Shown: positions 21,401 through 28,154 of the stretch, piece by piece
How positions within the stretch are numbered: the first letter of the stretch is position 1
How the letters are laid out: each line of letters starts with the position of its first letter
Origin: Pogostemon cablin
Taxonomy: Eukaryota; Streptophyta; Magnoliopsida; Lamiales; Lamiaceae
Direction: 5' to 3'
DNA: 64,000 nt
Assembly (NCBI GenBank): GCA_023678885.1
Contig: CM043000.1
Coordinates: 18,956,729 to 19,020,728 of the forward strand
The notes under the pieces: generated by a model
Database searches by the model: none
Told to the model about the DNA's origin: nothing
What the model saw: the letters and a program-made list of their open reading frames with translations, nothing else
Made by a program: the position numbers and the translations under genes

Positions 21401-24400
21401 TAATTATAATTACTATTAAAATAATCTAGTCTTATCGAGTCGAGCTCGACTCGTTAAGAAAACGAGCATAAGGAGAGCTCGAACTCGAGTTCAAGTAGTC
21501 ACAAGTCGATATGAACTCAAGCCTTAATAAGCCGAGCTTTCGAGTAGCTTGTTTCATCTAACAGCTCTGCTCAAGTCTAATTAGTATGATGAAAGTAAAT
21601 GATGATTAATGATAATAAATAGCAATAATTATAATATATTCTAAAATAAATACTCCTACTCTTTAGGTCTAGTAAAGAAGTTCACATTTGTAAATTTTAT
21701 GTAATGATTTTTTAATATAATTAATAAATTAAAATTTATGAATAATTAAAATATATTTTTTAAAAGTCTAAATTATCCCTAATTAATAAAATATACACCA
21801 CCACTTACATCTTCTATGTGTGTCTTTCTCTCTCATGTTTGTTTGCTAATTACGAAGTCTTCAACCACCACTGATGGTGGAAACTAAACAACCAAATTTG
21901 AATGTGGTTTCCTACCGCTGCCGGGAAAAAGCTACCACTGCCTAGGCCTAGGCCGCGACGCGTCGGCAATGGATGCGGCTGCAATCCCTTCAAGTGTTGT
22001 CGTTGAAATGCAAATTGTTTTTCATTATAGGCTATGGCAAATTAAGCTCTTCTAGATAGTTTATGTGATGTTTAGTTTGAGATTATGTGGGATTTGAAAA
22101 CCATGAATAACATGTTCTATATTTGTTTTGTGTTTTGAGTAGGGTAAGTTTTAACTTTATGTCAAATCAATGTATTAATTTATTTAAAAAGTTAAATGAG
22201 AGAGGAGAGATAAAGAGAGAAAGTGTATTAATTGAAGAGAGATAATGTAGTAGGTATATATAGGGGATGTTTTTAAAATTTGGATGTGGGTTTTGGAAAA
22301 CCAAAACCTGAATTAAAAATTCGAAAACGAACATAACCTTAGAGATTAGGCAACATGAATTGCCTGAACGTCGTTTGGCTATTCAAAAAGATATAAGATC
22401 TTTATGAAGAATTGCCAGTCAGAGACAAACTTATTTAAATATATTGGTGAGGAGGGTGAGGTTTTCTAGAGTATACTCATATGTTGTTTACTCATATGTT
22501 GTTTTCTAGAGGAAATAGCCCATTGTTTTCCAAGAAGATGTACACCTCGAAGCGAAAGAGATGTCGAGCTACAACGACTATCGAACTTCCAGCACGTACA
22601 CATCGAAGTGAAACTTTATTTACATAGCATATTGATGTCTGCATTTGTAAAATTGAAGATTGAATGTGATATGAAACTTCCTTTGAGCTTGAACGACAGT
22701 GTATGGCAAGTGTTTTTGAGAGGCATGGGTGTAATTTCAAGTGGGGTTGATTTTTTTGCATCATTTATGGATGATCTGCACATGTTGTTTTGGTTATTAC
22801 CTTCATATTATTTTTCTTCTCTTGCTTATCAAATTTTGGAGAGATGGGGATTAGTTTCTTGGTTTTCTGGAGAGAAAAATGATTGTAACCTATAGGATAA
22901 TTTTGTTTAACATAGTTTGATATGCAAACGGCCCGTTGTTCTTGTTTTCTACCATAATAATTTTTTTGCATAATATATTTCATTACAAAAAGCTTATTGA
23001 ATTGTTATGATCATGAAACAAACATTTTATTACAATATATTAATGGATAGATTAACATTAGTTTAGTTAATCTGTGTTGTGAAGAACTGGTCATGTATAT
23101 TTTGATAAACTTAAATCTGCGTGGAGGTGTATATTTTAATTTTAAAAGGGTAGTTTAGGAATTTTAGGGATGTGTATTCAATAAAATTAAGAAATAAAAA
23201 ATTATAGGGAATGTGTATTTAGTAAAAAGGGTATACTTAATAAAAAGGGACACGTGTGCAAATAAAAACACTCTTATTTTAATTATCATAATTACAATAT
23301 ACACACGTGCATTTACTGAAACATAAATAGAAATTTCCACAAATCAAATCTTCCGCTCACATTAGTTGCAAAATTGATTTTCCTCTCATTTTCCGATTCT
23401 AATTGGAAAAGATTTTTAATTATCATCTTCATCTTCATGAATATATATAAACATAAATAACATTTGTCACATTCTCATAAATTTCGTATTTATATTTTAT
23501 TTTACTAAATAACACGCATATATTTATATCGCTTTATTATTATTATATATATAGAAACACATCAAATATAAATTTACAATTATCTGTTCACATTTTCAAT
23601 TATCTGAATTCTAGTGCAAGCGCATGCATGTTGAAAATATTAATTAAGTACCAACTCCTCTGCTGGCATAATAAATAGAAACACATCAAATAGAAACGTC
23701 GTAACAAATTATTTTTTGAAACTTACTCCCAAGTATAAATTCTGCTATGTAATGTTATGATTAAGATTAGTAGTGATTTATAAAGAAAAATAATATAATT
23801 CATATTAAAATATAATACTAAACACATCCATCCCACAATTATCATTTTGTTTATTACATGTGGATGAAAGAGGTATTATTATTTAATAAATAGAGGGTAG
23901 TTGTTAGTTGTATGTGAGTTTTTTTTTTTTTTTTGAAAAATAGAGTTGAAATTTTGTGATCTGGAAGCATCCAGGCATCTATATGTATTGATTTTTTTAA
24001 TAGTGTATATTTATTTTTTAATAAATGTATAATTATTTTATATACAGTTTTAATTTCATTTAAAAAACTAAAAGAATACTCCATTCACTAATAATTTGCT
24101 TATAAGTTATATAAATTTTTATTCATTTGTGTATATCTTTTTATTTATTGATATATAAATTTTGAATGTGGGTCCATTAATTTGAAGGTATCCGGATGCA
24201 CATAAGAATTTCACTTAAAAAAAAAAAAGAATTCCTTTGGAGTGTATAATCAAAATGGTAAAATAGGTGAATCTTAAGTATTTCATATTCTAAAAATAAA
24301 ATCATATTATTCTTGTAATATAAATTCAAAGAGAAGTAGATATATATTCTGTGCGGAGCATAGAGTTAATTTTCAGTACACCTTATTTATATTAGTTTCA

Positions 24401-25893
24401 TGAGTTGATATACTATGCATATAAGCCCAATAAATTATATTTTGTTCAACCTATCTGTATTATTTTTTTCAATAATGTATCCTACGTTTCTTGACTAATG
24501 AATTACTAATATATTTTTTATGTTCAAGTGGATAGTTAATCTTTCATTAAAAAACTAATTAAGAGTATTATTGAAAAAGTTTGTTAACAAACTATATGTA
24601 TTTTAATTTATTAACATATATGTATTCATTAATACTTATATATATGAATTGAATTCATTAATACTTATTATATATGGATGGAATGTGGGTGTATAATATT
24701 TTGTTTAGTCTTATTTAGTTATATAAACTATTATTTGTTTTATAATAAATGTATTAATTTATATATTTAGCTGTTTCTGTAAAACAAATTAATAGAAATT
24801 TCGCTCTTTAACTCTATAAGTTTTTATTTATTATTTTTTTATTAATAAATGTATATTAATTTGCGGTGTAACTTTTGTGTATTTGAGTCTACGAGATATT
24901 TTGACAAATTCGGAATATATATATGGAGTAAATATTAATCACGTGCATAGACACAGGCAAAAAATATCTAAGAAATTACGAACTACAAAATAAATAAAGA
25001 ATAAATAGAATTAGGAGAATTATATTTATGTAAAACTTTTATTTAAACACAAATTAATGATAAATTCCGATATAACCCTCCGAGATCCGAATTGAACGAA
25101 CACTTATATATTTGTAATTCTTTTTGTTGAATATAATTAAATTTCGATTTATATAAATTAAAAAGGGGTCGAAATTAATACTTATCATGAGGTAATTTAG
25201 AATTAATTAAACCATTCAAAAAGAAAAAAAAAGAAAACAAAAAACATAGGATTACTAATTAATTAACTACCATGTAGGAACTATGAAAATCAATACTCCA
25301 TAATTTAAGTAAAATAATTCCTTTTCTTCAAATACTCTGTGTAAATCGGCTCAAACCTGTTACTCTTTAATTTATAAAAAATTACTCTTTAGAAAAATAA
25401 ACTATTTTCTTCTAAATAAAAAAATAACTTTTCAAATTTCAAATTCTTACATACATACCCTAATTTATCGATTACTCTTTAGTACATGGAAAATAACTCG
25501 TTTCGAGAGATGAGTTATCATTTTTCTAAATAAAATTATTTTTCAAAGAATAATTTTTTATTTATTAAAGAGTAATTTTTATTAAAATAGGGTTCCCCAA
25601 TTCACATGGGCCCACTCTTCACTTTTATGCCAGCAAAGTCCGATGATTCTAAAAGGATTGTAATTATATAACACAAATTAATTAAAAAAAAAAAGAAAAA
25701 AGACATACTTGGAATTAGTAGAGTATTGATAAAGTTTTCCCTTGGGTGAAAAGACAAGCAAAGCCACCTGAGCATCACACAGAACTGAGATCTCTTTAGC
25801 CTTCTTCACTAATCCTGTCCTCCTCTTAGAGAACGACACCTGTCTGCTTATCTTGTTTTCTATCCGTTTCAACTCAACCTTCCCTCTCCCCAT
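3114..25893 (-). CDS. FUL-like: FRUITFULL-like (AP1/FUL clade) MIKC MADS-box transcription factor, copy 1
   Basis: Predicted nuclear DNA-binding regulator of flowering or fruit development by family. Spliced exons (minus strand): 25893-25709, 16549-16471, 14141-14077, 13709-13610, 11592-11551, 10205-10164, 4083-3983, 3240-3114. The frame stays open for 246 residues, close to the usual 240-250. Residues 1-61 are the MADS domain (starts MGRGKVELKRIENK, contains FSKRRTGLVKKAKEISVLCD). Residues 62-88 are the I region (TDRILERYER). Residues 89-171 are the K domain (ENWVDEHPKL, FMGEDLDPLSLKELQ). The rest is the C region. ENWV.EH.KL and FMGEDL point to FUL rather than AP1. Substitutions at usually constant MADS positions and the lack of an LPPWML-type FUL motif mark it as divergent. 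Intron 6 has a GC donor. All exons are present in both tandem copies. Confidence 0.85.
3241..3982 (-). other. MADS intron 7
   Basis: 742 bp, more than half of it a Mutator-like MITE (3508-3905). Nothing else recognised. Confidence 0.7.
3508..3905. mobile_element. Mutator-like MITE with long inverted arms
   Basis: Nearly the whole 398 bp folds on itself. The left arm (GAAAATATAATTTTGGTCC...) is matched by the complement of the right arm (...AGGACCAAAATTGA...GATATTTTC). It is flanked by a perfect 9-bp duplication, ACTAAAAAT, at 3499-3507 and 3906-3914, the size made by MULE transposases. It has no coding capacity. Confidence 0.8.
3983..4083 (-). CDS. FUL-like: MADS exon 7 (C region)
   Basis: It is 101 bp. 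It encodes LNEIEEHEMEEQAEKEYHD followed by a Pro/Leu-rich stretch. The acceptor is AAACAG. The donor is TTTG|GTATTA, and its phase joins cleanly with exon 8. If this donor were not used, the frame would end at 3976-3978 and give a 206-residue protein. Confidence 0.75.
4544..5010 (-). repeat. 3' LTR of intron-6 copia element
   Basis: 467 bp, nearly identical to 9186-9652. The polypurine tract abuts at 5011. Confidence 0.93.
5653..6297. repeat. 329-bp tandem duplication inside the copia element, copy 1 only
   Basis: The block starting CTTGTCGTTAATACTTTACT at 5653 recurs at 5980 and both run to TTATAAAGATCC. The join carries a short extra CTGATGTACAAT-type stretch that also occurs inside the unit near 5921. 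Copy 2 (near 44143-44460) has the block once. The duplicated block covers the decayed RNase H remnant. Confidence 0.9.
7843..8330. repeat. Degenerate tandem array in the copia internal region
   Basis: The motif CTGTCAA...CTnTGGGCCGA recurs with starts at about 7843, 7937, 8113 and 8217, with a partial unit near 8050, giving a spacing near 90-105 bp. It lies towards the 5' LTR, the part that would hold the leader or gag. Confidence 0.55.
9186..9652 (-). repeat. 5' LTR of intron-6 copia element
   Basis: 467 bp. The primer-binding site lies two bases inside, at 9171-9183. Confidence 0.93.
9786..9895 (+). other. Possible further plastid-derived sequence
   Basis: The stretch with GAGCCAATTAAGACTAAGAA and GAATTCTGACCTAACCATTT looks unlike the surrounding AT-rich intron and reminds me of plastid intron sequence. 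I cannot assign it. If plastid, the insertion is a mosaic, since it is not the rpoB upstream sequence. Confidence 0.3.
9896..10110 (+). pseudogene. rpoB: Nuclear plastid DNA: rpoB fragment
   Basis: The plus strand encodes [20 protein letters not shown], then ESSYAPEDRLLRAILGI, then SKETCLKLPIGGR. This is the conserved stretch of the plastid RNA polymerase beta subunit. About 70 codons remain, with substitutions. The frame breaks near 10097, where GGGCCGG has lost a base relative to the expected GGGxCGG, leading to a stop. It is an internal fragment with no start or end of rpoB. It lies antisense in intron 6, ending about 50 nt from exon 6. Confidence 0.92.
10164..10205 (-). CDS. FUL-like: MADS exon 6, followed by a GC donor
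   Basis: It is 42 bp, the expected length, and encodes ERSLQHQKKLLLKQ, aligning with the EKAIQEQN..LxKQ exon of AP1/FUL proteins. The acceptor is TTGACAG. The donor reads CAG|GCTAGT: GC in place of GT, with the rest close to consensus. Because the exon is 42 bp, skipping it would keep the frame. Confidence 0.75.
10421..11364. mobile_element. Candidate Pack-MULE-like TIR element with gene-like cargo
   Basis: The left end reads AATGCACTTTTGGTCC...TTTCATTTCATTTTT. The right end, read as its complement, gives AATGCACTTTTAGTCAC...GTCATTTCATTTTTT. Between these inverted ends lies a GC-rich core (about 10793-11190) unlike the rest of the intron. Read on the minus strand the core begins like a gene start, with CTCAAACCCTAAATCTCC followed by proline-rich codons. 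No clean 9-bp duplication was found, so the class is uncertain. The cargo's parent gene was not recognised. Confidence 0.45.
10701..10943. repeat. 91-bp direct repeat, 152-bp period
   Basis: The block 10701-10791 (starting GGTTCAAAATACAGAATG) recurs at 10853-10943 with a few changes. The GC-rich spacer contains GAGGGCGGAC, which recurs after the second copy. Confidence 0.85.
11551..11592 (-). CDS. FUL-like: MADS exon 5 (K domain)
   Basis: It is 42 bp, canonical, and encodes NKLILDSISQLQKQ. The acceptor is TGCAG and the donor CAG|GTAATG. Confidence 0.85.
12283..12415. repeat. Diverged foldback repeat, relative of 561-696
   Basis: Shares CTTGTAAATCGGGTTTACAT, a TTGTAAATTTTGTGG block, CCCTTAATTTAAACA and a terminal TTTACACAAATATTTGTG with 561-700. 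Confidence 0.55.
12842..13060. repeat. Dispersed repeat family, member 1
   Basis: Similar in order and wording to 14268-14530: GGCTAAAACTTG, CGTATTCCT, TTTTCnAAATTGTA, a run of TATACT/TATACC motifs, TTCATATTT, then TTTnAATGAAAA. Class unknown. Confidence 0.45.
13034..13178. other. Pair of perfect GC-rich hairpins
   Basis: CGCACGGA-6 nt-TCCGTGCG near 13039-13060 and GGACACGGA-7 nt-TCCGTGTCC near 13152-13176. Both share the ACGGA/TCCGT stem core and stand out in AT-rich DNA. Confidence 0.6.
13180..13345 (+). mobile_element. Candidate tRNA-derived SINE
   Basis: GGTTCGATTCC at 13231-13241 is a perfect pol III B box. TGGCCACTGGG near 13194 resembles an A box at a suitable distance. The segment trails into an A-rich stretch near 13340. 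No clear target duplication was seen, and the arms do not form a complete tRNA. Confidence 0.4.
13610..13709 (-). CDS. FUL-like: MADS exon 4 (K domain)
   Basis: It is 100 bp, canonical, and encodes HFMGEDLDPLSLKELQ followed by the QHQLDKALKRLRSKK helix. The acceptor is TTAG and the donor AAG|GTAAAA. Confidence 0.9.
13710..14076 (-). other. MADS intron 3
   Basis: 367 bp, AT-rich. Nothing else recognised. Confidence 0.8.
14077..14141 (-). CDS. FUL-like: MADS exon 3 (K domain start)
   Basis: It is 65 bp and encodes ENWVDEHPKLMAKIELLQKSI, the first K-box helix. The acceptor is GCAG and the donor AAG|GTATAT. Confidence 0.88.
14268..14530. repeat. Dispersed repeat family, member 2
   Basis: Parallels 12842-13060 and extends into AAAACAAAATGTTATACTTT followed by ACACACCGAGCACAC. 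The same tail occurs near 13355-13400 and, inverted, near 17155-17200. Confidence 0.45.
15369..15741. mobile_element. CACTA-type MITE
   Basis: 373 bp with ends CACTACAAAAATAGT and its complement (ACTATTTTTGTAGTG expected; the right end reads CAGTTTTTTTTGTAGTG). The 3-bp target duplication CTA at 15366-15368 and 15742-15744 is the CACTA size. The interior is an array of CCAACGGA/TCCGTTGG and AGCAAYGGA motifs in both orientations. No coding capacity. Confidence 0.85.
15790..16130. repeat. CCAAC/GTTGGAAATT motif array
   Basis: At least eight short motifs of the type TTCCAAC or GTTGGAAATTT in both orientations follow the CACTA MITE. It may be the remnant of a related element; no termini are visible. 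Confidence 0.4.
16471..16549 (-). CDS. FUL-like: MADS exon 2 (I region)
   Basis: It is 79 bp, the usual length for the clade, and encodes TDRILERYERH and the rest of the I region. The acceptor is TGCAG and the donor CAG|GTAAGT. Confidence 0.88.
16552..16582. repeat. (ATT)n microsatellite
   Basis: About ten ATT units next to the exon 2 acceptor; about eight in copy 2 (54713-54737). Confidence 0.9.
17667..17938. mobile_element. 272-bp MITE-like repeat, member A
   Basis: Nearly the same length and sequence as 22065-22336. Both start GTGATGTTTnGTTTG and end TCGAACATAA or ACGAACATAA, giving short imperfect inverted ends. Both carry GAGAGAGGAGAGATAAA and GGTTTTAACTTTATGTCAAA or its close variant. 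Target duplications were not resolved. Confidence 0.65.
18397..18445. repeat. (AT)n microsatellite, 49 bp
   Basis: Pure AT repeat; 59 bp in copy 2 (56555-56613). It is preceded by a Stowaway-like terminus (CTCCCTCCGTTCC) near 18187. Confidence 0.95.
19702..20335. mobile_element. Mutator-like MITE with 9-bp target duplication
   Basis: 634 bp. The termini are GGGTAAATTACCAAAA and its inverted partner (TTTTGGTAATTTACCC), and similarity continues inwards for over 100 bp. A perfect 9-bp duplication TTGATATTT lies at 19693-19701 and 20336-20344. The centre has two related blocks beginning AAAATCCCTCTAATC. No coding capacity. Confidence 0.85.
20488..20739. mobile_element. Stowaway-like (Tc1/mariner) MITE
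   Basis: 252 bp between TA dinucleotides at 20486-20487 and 20740-20741. The right end reads CAGTGGGATCGAGGGAG; its complement, CTCCCTCGATCCCACTG, is a typical Stowaway end. The left end, CATTCTCTGTCCTTTTG, is diverged. Confidence 0.65.
21172..21560. repeat. TCGAGC-rich palindromic cluster
   Basis: Dense GAGCTCG, CTCGAGC, TTCGAGTCG and GGCTCGTT motifs in both orientations (about 21172-21335 and 21425-21555) flank a 90-bp AT-only core. The two blocks are roughly inverted relative to each other. It probably is a foldback element of unknown class. Confidence 0.6.
22065..22336. mobile_element. 272-bp MITE-like repeat, member B
   Basis: Partner of 17667-17938 (see there), about 4.1 kb away in the same orientation. 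Confidence 0.65.
22337..23240. other. Less AT-rich stretch, unassigned
   Basis: Open frames occur on both strands (22608-22895 plus, 22492-22764 minus), but neither resembles a family I know. A short tandem repeat of ACTCATATGTTGTTT lies near 22477-22503. It may be a decayed gene fragment. Confidence 0.3.
24640..24680. repeat. Short direct repeat
   Basis: ATTCATTAATACTTATATAT recurs within about 35 bp in near-identical form. Confidence 0.6.
25709..25893 (-). CDS. FUL-like: MADS exon 1 (MADS domain)
   Basis: It is 185 bp, the canonical length, and encodes residues 1-61 plus two bases of codon 62. The donor is CAA|GTATGT. The start is MGRGK, as in most MIKC factors. Confidence 0.93.
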
Positions 25894-25942
25894 CTCTCTC
25901 TCTCTCTCTCTAGATTTTGTAACACAACACTTACTCTGAGCT

Positions 25943-25951
25943 CTTTATATA
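25943..25951 (-). promoter_or_regulatory. TATA box of the MADS gene
   Basis: The minus strand reads TATATAAAG, 50 bp upstream of the ATG. The CT-rich run at 25894-25911 (GA-rich in the sense strand) lies between it and the start. The implied 5' UTR is short, about 20 nt, so a further upstream start site is possible. Confidence 0.6.
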
Positions 25952-26049
25952 CTACCCAATGAAGAAGAAGGGCTGGAAACCCTAATTTCTTTAAGTGGTC
26001 ATTCTCACACTTAAAGCTTCCCCTACACTAGAAAGCAAAGCACTCGTAG

Positions 26050-26100
26050 GTAGGTGGGAGGGGAGAGAGAGAGAGAGGAAGAGAGAGAGAGAGAGAGGGG
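26050..26100. promoter_or_regulatory. GA-rich tract in the MADS promoter
   Basis: (GA)n-type repeat interrupted by GGAA, about 150-210 bp upstream of the ATG. GA/CT repeats near plant promoters can bind BBR/BPC GAGA factors; a role here is inferred only. Confidence 0.5.
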
Positions 26101-26391
26101 GCAAACGATGTTTTCTATTTGGTTAAATTCCAAATCTTTAAATACTGCATATTGTATTGTTCTATTTTGGTTAGTGTGGAATCACAAAGTCACAACCTAA
26201 ACCATTAAATTTACTCACAAAACATATTGTCAATGGATTTAATACGTAGGAGTAATATATTTTCAACTCAAAGTATTTGATGGACATGGAATGCTGTAAT
26301 ACAACATTAAAATGGTGCTTTTAATATCTAATTTATTTAATATTTTTTTCATTCACATGCAATTAATTACTTTATAATTTATTCATAGAGA

Positions 26392-26532
26392 TTTTTTTTT
26401 TTTTTTATCAAACAAAATGAAACATTTAGAGTACAAGGGTACTCCAATCCCAAAGGTTACAACAAAAATAATCAAAGTTCAAAAGATTAAAAAGAAACTT
26501 CAATCTAGAGAAAAACATATAGTATAAGGCCA
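26392..26532 (-). mobile_element. 5'-truncated LINE-like stub
   Basis: On the minus strand, sequence ending GTTTCATTTTGTTTGATA runs into a 15-base poly(A) tail (26392-26406). A perfect 12-bp target duplication TATTCATAGAGA flanks it at 26380-26391 and 26533-26544. A tail plus a long target duplication is the signature of target-primed non-LTR insertion. Only about 140 bp remain and no ORF. A SINE tail cannot be excluded. Confidence 0.75.
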
Positions 26533-26544
26533 TATTCATAGAGA

Positions 26545-27913
26545 ATTCTAATATTCATTTTTAAATAATAATAATAATAATAATAATGGTGCTTTTAATA
26601 TCTGATTTATTTAATATTTTATATATTCTTATAATTTAATGGCAAGTAAATTTATTAATTTTTAAATTATAATGGTACTTTTAATTTTAAGATTGATTTA
26701 ATATTTTATTTTTATAATTTGGTGAGGTATTCTCTTGAAAGAGAAGTGTATTTAAACTAAATGTGAGACGAGTCGGTCCATCATTAAAATATTTTTATCA
26801 TATGTAAAATATGTTTATAAGTAGTTAAAATATGTTTGCAATGAATCATATTATAGGGTAATTTTGAGGTGAATCTGGTGCACCAGTGCACCCTAGAATT
26901 CACAAATTAAAAAATATGGGGTAGTGACAATTTTTTTGAATATTTAATTAATGATAGAAATTAAATTAAAATTTAATCTAACAATTAAAATCGTCCAAGT
27001 ACATTGGCGTCGCAGGTGCACCGTAATTGAACTCCATTATAACACCTTAAAAACATATTTTAAACACCATTTACTATACTTTAAAAAATAAGTATATTTT
27101 TTATGTAAAAAATAAACATATTTTACCTATACATCAATTATATTTTAACACGTTTCAAATAAACATCTTAAATTTTGTATTAGAAAATTTTCACAAGTGA
27201 TGTCCTGATTATTATTAAATAAAAGAAAAAGCAATTAAATGTAAATTACAGAAATAAAACATTGAAGCGGAGTCGAAGCATTGACTGAACCCTTAGACTA
27301 ATTCGCAACAAGGCAACAGTCGACCACCAATTCGAATTCCTTATTCCATTTTTATTAAAATACTATACCATATTTAATAATTATTAAATTCTTAAGATAT
27401 GTGATGAAAATTTGGACATTAATTACAATAAGTAGCGAGAATCTAATATGTGGAATATAAGATAAAACATAGAAGGATAACATTTGATCGGATACTACAA
27501 CTCTATAACTGGTATACTATTGTGATAGCATTTTATGACAACTAATTTATACTTCATTCATTATTTTCTTATTCATGCATCCTATAATAAGGTTTATTCC
27601 TGTAAAAGAAAATAACATATTTGTCCATCACTTTTTAATACAAACAAAATACTTGACACATTATTTATTACTTAAATATACCATATTAATTTTTTCTTAA
27701 ACAACATAAAACAATGAAAGTGAACATGAACATGGGATGGAGGGTATAGAAAAATACGGTCCTGCTGAAACCAACTCACAAAATAAGATACTTTATCCGT
27801 CTTGATTTTAATTTTACTGTTTGCATAAATATTAATAAAATTCATTTTAAAAAAAAATTAATTTTTAGGGTAGTTTAATATTTTTGGATAATAAATAAAT
27901 GATAAAGTATGTT
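26545..27913. other. Intergenic, left flank of copia element 1
   Basis: AT-rich, no gene. The segment about 26795-27060 is absent from the second inner copy (see 33290). Includes an (AAT)n run just after 26565. Confidence 0.6.
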
Positions 27914-27918
27914 ATGTG

Positions 27919-28045
27919 TATTAAGAGTAATATGTATTATTTGTACATATATCCCACATTGATTGGTTGTAATAGATTGATTAGAAAACTATTGTATTGT
28001 AAGTGAAAATATCAATACAACATCTTTCTTTCATTATTCTCTATA
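27919..28045 (+). repeat. 5' LTR, copia inner copy 1
   Basis: Carries the variant ATCAATACAAC shared with the other 5' LTR, and lacks a TATCT present in the other three LTRs. Confidence 0.88.
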
Positions 28046-28154
28046 TGGTATACAGAGCCTTATTTAGCTAACGCCCTTTCCTTTGTGATCCTCAAACTCA
28101 AATCCCGCTGTCCTCCCCTCTTTTCCAAACCCTCCCTTGTGTCGCCTGCAAATC

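Larger units (their letters stand above)
16550..25708 (-). other. MADS intron 1 (9.2 kb)
   Basis: A long first intron is usual for AP1/FUL genes and often regulatory. It contains (ATT)n, two copies of a 272-bp MITE, (AT)n, a MULE-type MITE, a Stowaway-like MITE, a TCGAGC-rich palindrome cluster and at least four CACGTG sites (20348, 23251, 23304, 24940). Long stretches, such as 18450-19690 and 23310-25700, show only AT-rich sequence. Confidence 0.75.

Noticed and set aside
22608..22895. 95-residue plus-strand ORF with hydrophobic stretches
   Set aside because: No family recognised, an overlapping minus-strand ORF of similar length, and it sits inside MADS intron 1. Noted only as an unassigned stretch.
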